Assembly: GCF_040207125.1 (NCBI RefSeq)
Contig: NZ_CP157940.1
Location: 1,116,001-1,180,000 of the forward strand
DNA: 64,000 nucleotides
Direction of reading: 5' to 3'
DNA from: Lacrimispora sp. BS-2
Lineage (GTDB): Bacteria; Bacillota; Clostridia; Lachnospirales; Lachnospiraceae
This document shows, piece after piece, positions 1-8,715 of this stretch. The position numbers and the translations under genes are program-made. The notes under the pieces are model-generated. The model worked only from the letters and a program-made list of their open reading frames with translations. It had not been told where the DNA came from and searched no databases. The number at the start of each line of letters is the position of its first letter. The stretch's first letter is position 1.

Positions 1-1
1 C

Positions 2-3000
2 TGGAAAGGCGAATCAGGTGTCAGTGCCCTGGTGGAAGATCAGGGAAAAGAATATAAGGCAAATCTGCATATCAAGGGTAGTCAGGTTTTTGACTACTCT
101 TGTTCCTGTGCCCAGGGAAATTCCTACCTCGGCATGTGTCCTCACTGCAAAGTTCTGTTTGATGTGTATAAAGAACTGGAATCAAACTCTGGAAGGCCGG
201 TGACCACTTCCCAGCAGGCGAGAGCCATGATTCGGGAATATACCAATCGGGAGGTGTCCCGGATCATGAGCGAGGGAGAAGAGGAGCAGGTAAAGCTTTC
301 TGTATCTCTCCTGGTCAGCCGAAGGGAAGTGAAGCTGGAGTTTAAGCTGGGTAGGGACCGGCTTTACATGGTGAAGGATCTGGCTGCTTTTGCAAATGCG
401 GTGCAAAATGGAACCTATGTGGAATACGGCAAAAATCTGGCATTTCATCACACACCTTCTGCCTTTGCCAAAGAAAGCCGTCCCCTTCTGGAATTTGTAC
501 AGGAGATTGTGAATGCGTATTGTGAGCATTATGAACAGTTCCAGAAAAGTTCCTTTTCCACAAAGCCTGTTCTGCGGCTTTTAAATTTAAGCCGTGCAAA
601 CCGGGACCGTTTTTTTGGAATCATGATGGGAGAAACCCTGGAATTTGAGGATTACAAGGGCAAGAAGCGGCAGCTTGCGATCGTTGACCGAAATCCGGAC
701 TTAAAGGTTACGGTAAATCGCCAGGGCCGGGATGGGATATTGGTATCCATTGACCGGGAGCTTTTGGTCTTTGAAGGGGAGCACCGTTTATATCTTGCAG
801 ATATGAAACACTTATACTGCTGCGACCAGTCCTGCAGCGAGGCTCTTTCCGTATTTTTGGGGCAGATGATGGAAGGGTTTAAACCCTCCTATGAAACGGA
901 AATCAATAACAAGGATATGCCTCTTTTTTATGAACGGGTTTTAAAGAGAATTGCAGGTTACTGCACCATTGATTCCAAAGAAGTGGATCTGGAAGCTTAT
1001 AAGCCGGAAGAGCTGAAGGCAAGGTTTGATTTTGATTCCGACGGCCAGGGCGGGCTGATTTTAAAACCGACCCTTTCCTATGGGGATTATTCTTTCCAGC
1101 CGGTAGAGGACGAGCGCCTGCCCCGTACCGTGTGCCGGGATATACCGGGAGAGTTCCGCATCAGCCGTCTGATTACCCGGTATTTTAAATATAAGGAATA
1201 TGAATCAGAATATCCGGCTATTCGGGATGATGAGGACGCTGTATACCGGTTACTTACGTCAGGGATGAGTGAGTTCATGGCATTGGGAGAGGTTTATTTT
1301 TCTGAATCCTTTAAAAAGATAAAGATCCTGCCTCCTCCCAAGGTATCCATCGGGGTCAGGAGCGTGGGGAACTGGCTGGAACTGGACGTGGATACGGACG
1401 GGCTGACAGGAGAGGATTTAAGCAGGCTTTTGGAGGTGTACAGCCAGAAAAAGAAATATTACCGCTTAAAAAGCGGGGAATTTATAAGCCTTGATGACAA
1501 CGGTCTTATGACCGTTGCAAAGCTGATCGAGGGGTTGTCCGCTGACCCTGATATGTTAAACAAGTCTTTCCGCCTTCCCAAATACAGGGCTCTTTATCTG
1601 GACAGTATCCTGAAAGAGGGAAGCGGCATAACCCTTTACCGGGACCAGCTTTATAAAGCGGTGGTCCGGGGGATGAAGTCTGTGGAGGACAGTGATTTTG
1701 AGATTCCCCAGTCCCTCCGCCATGTGCTGAGAGGGTATCAAAAGACAGGATACCGCTGGCTTAAGACCCTGGACAGCTACGGCTTTGGTGGAATCCTGGC
1801 CGATGATATGGGCCTTGGAAAGACCCTTCAGGTCATGACCCTGCTCCTTGATGAAGCAGAAAAAAAGGAACATACCACCTCCCTTGTGGTTTGCCCGGCA
1901 TCCCTGGTATACAACTGGGAGAATGAATTTCATATCTTTGCCCCTTCTCTTAAAGTCGCGACAATCACCGGCCAGGCAGGAGAACGGGAAGAGCTGTTAA
2001 TGGACACGGATGAAAAAGATGTGCTGATTACTTCCTATGATTTATTAAAACGGGATATTGATCTTTATAAGGACAAGTCTTTCCGCTTTCAGATCATTGA
2101 TGAGGCCCAGTATATCAAAAATGCGTCCACCCAGAGTGCAAGAGCGGTAAAGAGCATTGATGCCGGGAACCGGTTCGCCTTGACGGGCACTCCTATTGAA
2201 AACCGTTTGTCAGAGCTGTGGAGCATTTTCGATTTTCTGATGCCGGGATTTCTCTTCACCTACCGGAAGTTTAAAAAGGAGTATGAACTGCCCATTGTCA
2301 GGGACCAGGAAAAAACGGCGCTGGAGAGCCTTCACCGCCTGATCGGCCCCTTTCTTTTAAGGCGGCTTAAGAAAGACGTTTTAAAAGAACTGCCGGATAA
2401 GCTGGAAACAATTGTTTATTCCGCTTTTGATAAGGAACAGAAGGAGCTGTATACGGCAAATGCATTCCGCTTAAAGCAGGAGCTTGAAAATCTGGCAGAC
2501 AAGTCTGGACGGGATAACATCCAGATCCTTGGGGCCCTTACCAGGCTCCGGCAGATCTGCTGCGATCCTCAGTTATGTTATGAGAATTACAAAGGGGGAT
2601 CAGCAAAGCTGGAAACCTGCATTGACCTGATCCGGAACGGGGTAGAGGGAGGACATAAGATCCTGCTCTTTTCCCAATTTACCTCCATGCTGGATGTAAT
2701 CGCAAAAAGGCTGAAAAAAGAAGCAATTCCTTACTACATGCTGACCGGAGCAACTCCCAAAGAGGATAGGCTTCATATGGTAAATTCTTTTAAAGATGAT
2801 GGGATCCCCCTGTTTCTTATTTCTTTAAAGGCAGGCGGAACAGGACTTAACCTGACTGCGGCAGACGTGGTCATACACTTTGATCCATGGTGGAATGTGG
2901 CGGCTCAGAACCAGGCCACGGACCGGGCCCACCGGATCGGCCAGGAAAAGCAGGTAAGTGTATTTAAGCTGATCACAAAGGGGACAATTGAGGAGAATAT

Positions 3001-3112
3001 TTTAAAGCTGCAGGAATCCAAGAAGGATTTGGCAGAACAGATTATTACAGAGGGAACCGTGTCCTTGAGTAATTTGACCAAAGAGGATCTGTTGGGGCTT
3101 TTGGATATTTAG
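2..3112 (+). CDS. SWIM zinc-finger / SNF2-family helicase (5' end outside window)
   Basis: Superfamily 2 DNA-dependent ATPase of the SNF2/Rad54 type, probably acting on DNA-protein complexes or stalled transcription. The frame is open to the left edge, so the start lies upstream; the GTG at 32 is only the first possible internal start. A SWIM-type zinc finger (CSC...CPHCK) lies at about nt 100-150. The helicase core follows: Walker A DDMGLGKT near 1801, DEAQ box near 2098, motif III LTGTPIENR near 2176, and motif VI ATDRAHRIGQ near 2917. Bacterial SWIM-SNF2 proteins are usually about 1,050-1,100 residues, so little is missing. The family is certain, the cellular role is not. Confidence 0.93.
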   Translation, partial: WKGESGVSALVEDQGKEYKANLHIKGSQVFDYSCSCAQGNSYLGMCPHCKVLFDVYKELESNSGRPVTTSQQARAMIREYTNREVSRIMSEGEEEQVKLSVSLLVSRREVKLEFKLGRDRLYMVKDLAAFANAVQNGTYVEYGKNLAFHHTPSAFAKESRPLLEFVQEIVNAYCEHYEQFQKSSFSTKPVLRLLNLSRANRDRFFGIMMGETLEFEDYKGKKRQLAIVDRNPDLKVTVNRQGRDGILVSIDRELLVFEGEHRLYLADMKHLYCCDQSCSEALSVFLGQMMEGFKPSYETEINNKDMPLFYERVLKRIAGYCTIDSKEVDLEAYKPEELKARFDFDSDGQGGLILKPTLSYGDYSFQPVEDERLPRTVCRDIPGEFRISRLITRYFKYKEYESEYPAIRDDEDAVYRLLTSGMSEFMALGEVYFSESFKKIKILPPPKVSIGVRSVGNWLELDVDTDGLTGEDLSRLLEVYSQKKKYYRLKSGEFISLDDNGLMTVAKLIEGLSADPDMLNKSFRLPKYRALYLDSILKEGSGITLYRDQLYKAVVRGMKSVEDSDFEIPQSLRHVLRGYQKTGYRWLKTLDSYGFGGILADDMGLGKTLQVMTLLLDEAEKKEHTTSLVVCPASLVYNWENEFHIFAPSLKVATITGQAGEREELLMDTDEKDVLITSYDLLKRDIDLYKDKSFRFQIIDEAQYIKNASTQSARAVKSIDAGNRFALTGTPIENRLSELWSIFDFLMPGFLFTYRKFKKEYELPIVRDQEKTALESLHRLIGPFLLRRLKKDVLKELPDKLETIVYSAFDKEQKELYTANAFRLKQELENLADKSGRDNIQILGALTRLRQICCDPQLCYENYKGGSAKLETCIDLIRNGVEGGHKILLFSQFTSMLDVIAKRLKKEAIPYYMLTGATPKEDRLHMVNSFKDDGIPLFLISLKAGGTGLNLTAADVVIHFDPWWNVAAQNQATDRAHRIGQEKQVSVFKLITKGTIEENILKLQESKKDLAEQIITEGTVSLSNLTKEDLLGLLDI

Positions 3113-3140
3113 AGAATTTAAATGAAAGGATGGATGAGTG

Positions 3141-3761
3141 ATGAAAGTACTAATGTTAAATGGAAGCCCTCATGAGAGAGGCTGTACCAACCGCGCCCTT
3201 CTTGAGGTGGAATGGGCTTTGAATGGGGAAGGCATTGAAACAGAAATTCTTCATGTCGGGAGCCAGTCTGTCCATGGCTGTATTGCCTGTCAGAAGTGTT
3301 CGGAAACCGGAAGGTGCGTATTTACTTATGACATGGTTAATCAGGTGCTGGATAAGATGGAAACAGCGGCAGGGCTGATTGTAGGTTCCCCGGTTCACTA
3401 TGCTTCTCCCAACGGCACAGTGCTTTCCTTCCTGGACCGCTTATTTTATGCGGGAAGAAACTTTGCTTATAAGCCGGGAGCAGCGGTTGTTTCCGCCCGC
3501 AGGGCAGGGACCACTGCTTCCCTCGATGTTTTGAACAAATATTTTACCATTGCCCAGATGCCGGTGGTTTCATCCTCTTACTGGAACATGGTTCACGGAT
3601 TTACGCCTCAGGAGGTGGAGCAGGATTTGGAGGGACTTCACACCATGAGAACTCTCGGAAAGAATATGGCATGGCTTTTAAAATGTCTGGAGGTGGGAAA
3701 GGCCGCAGGAATCAGCCTCCCTGCCTGGGAAGAAATTCCCAGAACAAATTTTATCCGCTAA
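3141..3761 (+). CDS. NADPH-dependent FMN reductase / flavodoxin-fold iron-sulfur flavoprotein family
   Basis: Small flavoprotein with an N-terminal flavodoxin fold: strand MKVLMLNGSP followed by the phosphate-binding region, then a CxxC cluster (GCIACQKC near residue 50) typical of the NAD(P)H-dependent FMN-reductase family in anaerobes, and the GSPVHYASPNG flavin-contact loop. The likely role is flavin or quinone reduction in the cytoplasm; the substrate is unknown. The ATG at 3141 is preferred over the in-frame GTG at 3138 because an AAAGGATGG Shine-Dalgarno sits about 9 nt upstream. It follows the helicase by 28 nt and may be co-transcribed with it. Confidence 0.85.
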   Translation: MKVLMLNGSPHERGCTNRALLEVEWALNGEGIETEILHVGSQSVHGCIACQKCSETGRCVFTYDMVNQVLDKMETAAGLIVGSPVHYASPNGTVLSFLDRLFYAGRNFAYKPGAAVVSARRAGTTASLDVLNKYFTIAQMPVVSSSYWNMVHGFTPQEVEQDLEGLHTMRTLGKNMAWLLKCLEVGKAAGISLPAWEEIPRTNFIR

Positions 3762-3799
3762 GGTGGAAAAAATCCCCTTTACTTTTTTTATTTGTAGTG

Positions 3800-3827
3800 T
3801 ATAATGAGATAGGCACTATATGTAGTG
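3800..3827 (+). promoter_or_regulatory. nrdDG promoter -10 with a candidate NrdR box
   Basis: A TATAAT hexamer at 3800-3805 is followed by CACTATATGTAGTG at 3814-3827, a near-perfect dyad like the NrdR box (consensus ACACwATATaTwGwGT). A half site, TGTAGTG, occurs at 3793-3799. NrdR is the zinc-finger/ATP-cone repressor that controls ribonucleotide reductase operons in most bacteria. The site lies directly before nrdD, where it would be expected. A clear full second box at the usual spacing is not visible. Confidence 0.65.
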
Positions 3828-3875
3828 ATTCAAATTTCAAAGGTACAAAATATAGAAGAGGTTAAGGTGACAGGG

Positions 3876-6005
3876 ATGATTAAAGTTCAAAAACGTGACG
3901 GCAGAATTGTGGAATATGACAGGGAAAAAATCATTACAGCCATTCGGAAAGCCAATGCAGAGGTGGAAGTTTCTGAACGGGCCGGGGAGGAAATGATTGA
4001 TGCAATCCTGGATCATGTAGAGAAAGAATACGATGGCGTGATCAGTGTGGAAGCCATTCAGGACATGATCGAGAGCAGTCTGGTAAATAAGAACAAATAT
4101 ACGCTTTCCAAAAAATACATCATTTACCGTTACCAGAGGGCCTTGCTTCGGAAGGCAAATACAACCGATGAGTCCATCTTAAAGCTGATTAAGAATGAGA
4201 ACAAGGAGCTGGCAGAGGAAAACTCCAACAAGAATACCATTCTGGCATCTACTCAGAGAGATTACATCGCAGGAGAGGTGTCCAGGGACTTAACCAGAAG
4301 GATGCTGCTTCCAGAGCGGATTTCTCTTGCCCATGACCAGGGAGCCATTCACTTCCATGATACAGATTATTTTGTTCAGCCGATTTTTAACTGCTGTCTG
4401 ATCAATATCGGCGATATGCTGGACAACGGCACCGTGATGAACGAAAAGATGATTGAGAGCCCTAAGAGCTTTCAGGTGGCGTGTACTGTCATGACCCAGA
4501 TCATTGCGGCTGTTGCCAGCAATCAGTATGGCGGCCAGTCCGTAGATATCCGGCATTTGGGAAAATATTTAAGGAAAAGCAATGATAAATTCCTTAAGCA
4601 GATCCGGGAAGAATTCGGGGATACGGTCACTCCTGAGATGGTGGAAAAAATGGCTGCCGTCCGTCTGAGAGATGAGCTGAAATCCGGTGTGCAGACCATT
4701 CAGTACCAGATCAACACCTTAATGACCACCAACGGACAGGCCCCATTTGTGACCCTGTTCTTATTCCTTGATGAAAACGACGAATACATAAAGGAAAATG
4801 CTCTGATCGTGGAAGAAGTCCTCCGCCAGAGGCTTGAGGGGATCAAGAACGAAGCAGGCGTTTATGTCACTCCTGCATTTCCTAAGCTGATCTATGTTTT
4901 AGATGAGAATAACTGCTTAAAGGGCGGAAGATATGATTACATAACAAAGCTGGCGGTGAAATGCTCCTCCAAGCGCATGTATCCGGATTATATTTCTGCT
5001 AAGAAAATGAGGGAAAATTACGAAGGGAATGTATTCAGCTGCATGGGCTGCCGGAGTTTCCTGTCTACATGGAAGGATGAGAACGGCAATTACAAGTTTG
5101 AGGGAAGGTTTAATCAGGGAGTGGTAAGCCTTAACCTGCCCCAGATCGGTATCCTTGCAAAGGGAGATGAAGACACCTTTTGGAAGATTTTGGATGAACG
5201 TCTGAATCTGTGCTATGAGGCCCTGATGTGCAGGCATAAGTCCCTGGAAGGCACACTTTCTGATGTAAGCCCGATTCACTGGCAGTATGGCGCTATTGCA
5301 AGGCTTAAAAAGGGAGAAAAGATCGACCCTCTGCTTCACAACGGCTATTCTACCATATCTCTGGGATACATCGGCCTTTATGAGATGACAAAGCTTATGA
5401 AGGGGGTAAGCCAGACAACTCCGGAAGGAGAGGAATTTGCTCTTCGTGTCATGAATCACATGCGGGAGGCTGTGGACCAGTGGAAAAACCAGACCGGCCT
5501 TGGCTTTGGCTTATACGGAACACCGGCAGAATCTCTCTGCTACCGGTTTGCCAAAATTGACAGGGAACGATTCGGAAACATACCTGATGTAACGGACAAG
5601 GGATATTATACCAACTCCTATCACGTTGATGTACGGGAGTCCATTGATGCGTTCAGCAAATTTTCCTTTGAAAGCCAGTTCCAGAAGATTTCCTCCGGCG
5701 GATCCATTTCTTATGTAGAGGTTCCAAACATGCAGAACAATCTGGAGGCAATGGAAGAAGTGGTGAAATTCATTTACGATAACATCCAGTATGCGGAGTT
5801 TAATACCAAATCAGACTATTGCCAGGAATGCGGTTTTGACGGTGAAATCATCATCAATGACGATATGGAATGGGAATGCCCTCAGTGCCATAACAAGGAT
5901 AAGAGGCGGATGAATGTGACCAGAAGAACCTGCGGCTATCTGGGAGAGAATTTCTGGAATACCGGAAAGACAAAAGAGATCAAATCCAGGGTCCTTCATC
6001 TGTAG
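3876..6005 (+). CDS. nrdD: anaerobic ribonucleoside-triphosphate reductase (class III, large subunit)
   Basis: Glycyl-radical enzyme that reduces ribonucleoside triphosphates to dNTPs without oxygen. Visible parts are an N-terminal ATP-cone (MIKVQKRDGR... to about residue 90), the catalytic barrel, a four-Cys zinc site near the C-terminus (CQEC and CPQC), and the glycyl-radical loop RTCGYLGENF close to the end. The ATG at 3876 has AAGGTGA 5 nt upstream; the longer GTG start at 3825 would sit inside the putative NrdR box and is less likely. Length about 709 residues, normal for the family. nrdG follows after 10 nt, forming an operon. Confidence 0.97.
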   Translation: MIKVQKRDGRIVEYDREKIITAIRKANAEVEVSERAGEEMIDAILDHVEKEYDGVISVEAIQDMIESSLVNKNKYTLSKKYIIYRYQRALLRKANTTDESILKLIKNENKELAEENSNKNTILASTQRDYIAGEVSRDLTRRMLLPERISLAHDQGAIHFHDTDYFVQPIFNCCLINIGDMLDNGTVMNEKMIESPKSFQVACTVMTQIIAAVASNQYGGQSVDIRHLGKYLRKSNDKFLKQIREEFGDTVTPEMVEKMAAVRLRDELKSGVQTIQYQINTLMTTNGQAPFVTLFLFLDENDEYIKENALIVEEVLRQRLEGIKNEAGVYVTPAFPKLIYVLDENNCLKGGRYDYITKLAVKCSSKRMYPDYISAKKMRENYEGNVFSCMGCRSFLSTWKDENGNYKFEGRFNQGVVSLNLPQIGILAKGDEDTFWKILDERLNLCYEALMCRHKSLEGTLSDVSPIHWQYGAIARLKKGEKIDPLLHNGYSTISLGYIGLYEMTKLMKGVSQTTPEGEEFALRVMNHMREAVDQWKNQTGLGFGLYGTPAESLCYRFAKIDRERFGNIPDVTDKGYYTNSYHVDVRESIDAFSKFSFESQFQKISSGGSISYVEVPNMQNNLEAMEEVVKFIYDNIQYAEFNTKSDYCQECGFDGEIIINDDMEWECPQCHNKDKRRMNVTRRTCGYLGENFWNTGKTKEIKSRVLHL

Positions 6006-6015
6006 GAGGTGTGCC

Positions 6016-6534
6016 ATGAATTATGCGACCATAAAGCCTACGGATGTGGCCAATGGCCCGGGAGTCAGGGTATCTTTGTTTGTCAGCGGATGTACCCACC
6101 GCTGCAGGGAGTGCTTTAATTCCGAGGCCTGGGATTTTCATTACGGTCAGGAATATGGGCCGGAAACCAGATCAAAGATATTGGAATATTTAGACCATAC
6201 CTACATTGCCGGCTTAAGCCTCCTTGGCGGAGAGCCCATGGATCCGAAAAATCAGAAGGGCATCCTGTCTTTGGTGGAGAAGGTAAAGGAACGTTTTCCG
6301 GAAAAGACGATCTGGTGCTACACCGGCTACGATTTTGAAAAGGATATCCTGGGTGACATGGCTTTAAGGCTTCCAGAGACAAGGCGGATTTTAGACTGTC
6401 TGGATGTTCTGGTAGACGGAAAGTTTGAAGTGGAAAAAAAGGATTTAAAGCTGCGGTTTAGAGGGTCAGCCAATCAGAGAATCATTAAAGTACAGGAATC
6501 CCTTGCTTTGGGTAAGGTTGTGCTTTGGGAATAG
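6016..6534 (+). CDS. nrdG: anaerobic ribonucleotide reductase activating protein (radical SAM)
   Basis: Radical SAM activase that installs the glycyl radical on NrdD. The cluster motif CxxxCxxC is present as C26-T-H-R-C30-R-E-C33, and the SAM-contact motif LLGGEP follows at about residue 71. A GGAGGTG Shine-Dalgarno lies 5 nt before the ATG. 172 residues, normal length. Encoded immediately after nrdD and probably under the same NrdR control. A hairpin terminator follows. Confidence 0.96.
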   Translation: MNYATIKPTDVANGPGVRVSLFVSGCTHRCRECFNSEAWDFHYGQEYGPETRSKILEYLDHTYIAGLSLLGGEPMDPKNQKGILSLVEKVKERFPEKTIWCYTGYDFEKDILGDMALRLPETRRILDCLDVLVDGKFEVEKKDLKLRFRGSANQRIIKVQESLALGKVVLWE

Positions 6535-6539
6535 AAAGA

Positions 6540-6592
6540 CAGGGTATTTTGCTGCATGCCGTAAAGGCGGAGGCAAAATATCCTGTTTTTTT
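6540..6592 (+). terminator. intrinsic terminator after nrdDG
   Basis: Inverted repeat with arms 6540-6552 and 6573-6585 (CAGGGTATTTTGC / GCAAAATATCCTG, one G-U pair) followed by seven T. Confidence 0.85.
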
Positions 6593-6725
6593 GATTCATG
6601 GGAAATTGTATCCTATGAATCAAGTCCCAATGCTTCTTACCGTTTAAAATCAGCCGCTTACCCATAAACCCTGTGAATACGGATTTAAATGTGATATGAT
6701 GAATTAGCAGTCAGGAGGAAACAGT

Positions 6726-7184
6726 ATGAAGGTGAATATTAAAACAATCAGCCGTGAGTCGGAAGAATCTGCGGATCTGTACATCCATGAGCGGGATGAT
6801 ACAGTGGACCGTCTTGTGGAATATCTGGAACAGGATTTATTTCAGTCAGTAACGCTCATGTGTCAAAAGGGAGAAAAGATCTGCCGGGTTCCAAGTTCTG
6901 AGATTTATTTGATTGAAACGGTAAAAGAAAAGCAGGTGGTTCATACGGAACAGGAAAATTATGAGCTGAATAAGAGGCTTTATGAGCTGGAACGGTTTCT
7001 TCCGTCTAATTTTATCCGGATATCCAAGTCTGTGATCATGAACATAGATAAGGTAAGGAACTATACCCCCATGCTGAATGGGCTTATGAAGGTTTCCATG
7101 TTAAATTCCCAGGTAACTTATATTTCCAGGAAATATTTAAAAGAAGTAAAAGACAGGATTTTGGAGGTGAGGCATTATGAATAG
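6726..7184 (+). CDS. LytTR-type DNA-binding transcriptional regulator
   Basis: Stand-alone LytTR regulator of 152 residues without a receiver domain. The C-terminal two thirds match the LytTR fold: an IYLIETVKEKQVVHT strand region, a LYELERFLPSNFIRISKSVIMNIDKV core and a final YISRKYLKEVKDRI helix. Strong GGAGG at about 6715. The stop codon overlaps the next gene by 8 nt, so the membrane protein that follows is translationally coupled. Pairs of a LytTR protein and a small membrane protein occur widely in Firmicutes, where the membrane protein often controls the regulator; that link is inferred here. Confidence 0.85.
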   Translation: MKVNIKTISRESEESADLYIHERDDTVDRLVEYLEQDLFQSVTLMCQKGEKICRVPSSEIYLIETVKEKQVVHTEQENYELNKRLYELERFLPSNFIRISKSVIMNIDKVRNYTPMLNGLMKVSMLNSQVTYISRKYLKEVKDRILEVRHYE

Positions 7185-7812
7185 GAATGAAGGGAAAAGA
7201 GAAGCTTTTTGGGAAATTTTGATTTCCGGGGCCGATCTGGGAACGATCTTGTTTGCCGGCGCTTTAATGGGACTTTGGCTCTTTTCAGAAAGACAAGGTC
7301 TGGAGATGGTCATGGACCGCCTGGGCCTTATATTTCTTATTTATCTTTTAGCAGGCTGCCTGCTGCAGCTCTTTAAACGGCTGCCGGAAATGGATTTAAG
7401 CTGGCTCAGGGGCATGGCTATTATATACTGGTATGAAATTTTGATGATCTTCTTAATAGTCCTTGCTCAATTTCTTCCGGATTATTTAAGATACATGATC
7501 GGATCGGATGCTGCCGTTCTTTTTGGAAGGTGGGTGCTTAATTATCTTTATGCAAAGCGCACTGCCAACCAGTTAAATATGGCAAAGGGAGGGCGTACCC
7601 TGGTCATTGACTTAAATGAAAAGCCCGGCTCAAAAGAAGAGTTTTTCTCTCTCCTTGATGATTACTGCATCAGGAACCGAATGTGCCTGGAATATATAAA
7701 ACGGGATATTCCGGCTGAGGTGAAGATTGACGGAGTCCTTCATGAAGTGGATTTGAAAAGTTATTACACTTATGGGGGAGCTGTATACACCATGGACATC
7801 ACAAGGCTTTAA
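7177..7812 (+). CDS. membrane protein paired with the LytTR regulator, function unknown
   Basis: 211 residues: three or four hydrophobic helices in about residues 14-125, then a soluble C-terminal region of about 80 residues (GGRTLVIDLNEKPGSKEEFF onward). The arrangement recalls DUF3021-like partners of LytTR regulators, but the soluble tail is unusual for those and I cannot assign the family firmly. The start overlaps the LytTR gene by 8 nt. A role as membrane sensor or inhibitor for the regulator is inference. Confidence 0.6.
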   Translation: MNRNEGKREAFWEILISGADLGTILFAGALMGLWLFSERQGLEMVMDRLGLIFLIYLLAGCLLQLFKRLPEMDLSWLRGMAIIYWYEILMIFLIVLAQFLPDYLRYMIGSDAAVLFGRWVLNYLYAKRTANQLNMAKGGRTLVIDLNEKPGSKEEFFSLLDDYCIRNRMCLEYIKRDIPAEVKIDGVLHEVDLKSYYTYGGAVYTMDITRL

Positions 7813-7925
7813 CAGACCGTTTGATGGGAAGCTTCTAAGCCCCGATATCTATGGAAAAAGAACTTGAAATATGATTCAAATCGGTTATCCTGAAAGTAAC
7901 AGGAATGGATAAGGAGAAGACTCAT

Positions 7926-8627
7926 ATGAATGATCGAATGGAAAAGGCTGAATCAGTTTTAGAACTGCTTCCCGGATTTCAGTATCTTTATAAAGGAGAA
8001 GTAGATACAGACACTGTGAAGTATCTGATAAAGAAGGGCTGGGCATTGGAGGCGGAAGACTGCGGATCGGTCCGTCTGGCTTCTCTGGCCGGAATGGATA
8101 AGAACGACATTTATTACTCAGTTCCTTATAAAGAGCCGGCAGCCATAAAAGCAGCCATTGGAACGTGCAGGTTCGTTGTCTCCAGTTTAAAAGAAATGGA
8201 GCTTATCAATGAAGCGGCAGCCGGATATCTGGCTCCGGGACATCTGGAAGTGGTAGGAATTGCCGTGATTCCAAAAGCATATGACAATGGAAAACTGCCG
8301 GGGTTCCCGGTGGAGGAGTTATCCCAATTATCCGCAGAAGCCAGAAAATTGCGGTTCCTATCCATACGGGGCTGCTTCATCCGGGGAAATACAAAAGGGC
8401 TGTCCGGAGAAAGTCTTGGACGCTATTTGAGGGACTGCTATGAAACAGCCAAACTGGTTACCACAACCATACCCTGCGGCATGTCTTATATAAATGCAGG
8501 CAATTTTATGGAACCTGCTGTCCAGACCATGAAATCAGATCAGGAAGCCCTGGAAAAGCTTCAGACTGCTGCTCAGATCATGGTCAACCAGAATCAGACT
8601 GCTTTTTATGCGAAACTGCTGCTGTAA
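7926..8627 (+). CDS. degenerate fold-type III PLP-barrel protein (alanine racemase / DAP-decarboxylase N-domain-like)
   Basis: 234-residue protein resembling the TIM-barrel of ornithine/diaminopimelate decarboxylases: KKGWALEAEDCGSVRLASLA, then NDIYYSVPYKEPAAIKAAI, VVSSLKEMELI, and a late SIRGCFIRG strand. The canonical segment that carries the PLP lysine (YAxKAN) is absent because the protein begins after it, and no C-terminal beta domain is present, so activity as a decarboxylase is doubtful. The ATG at 7926 is chosen over 7905 because AAGGAG lies 9 nt upstream. No obvious operon partner; it converges with the xanthine dehydrogenase operon. Confidence 0.55.
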   Translation: MNDRMEKAESVLELLPGFQYLYKGEVDTDTVKYLIKKGWALEAEDCGSVRLASLAGMDKNDIYYSVPYKEPAAIKAAIGTCRFVVSSLKEMELINEAAAGYLAPGHLEVVGIAVIPKAYDNGKLPGFPVEELSQLSAEARKLRFLSIRGCFIRGNTKGLSGESLGRYLRDCYETAKLVTTTIPCGMSYINAGNFMEPAVQTMKSDQEALEKLQTAAQIMVNQNQTAFYAKLLL

Positions 8628-8654
8628 TAGTAGAAATACCTAATAATAGAAAAT

Positions 8655-8705
8655 CCTCCCCGCTGCGAGAATCTGTATCCGACTCTCATAACGGGGAGGT
8701 TTTTC
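8655..8705. terminator. bidirectional terminator between converging genes
   Basis: Arms CCTCCCCG (8655-8662) and CGGGGAGG (8692-8699), flanked by A-rich sequence on the left and a T run on the right, placed between a plus-strand and a minus-strand gene end. Confidence 0.85.
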
Positions 8706-8715
8706 AAAGAGACTA

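Noticed and set aside
3782..3799. Second full NrdR box
   Set aside because: Only the right half (TGTAGTG) fits; the left half is a T run and the spacing is 28 bp, not the usual full-turn multiple.
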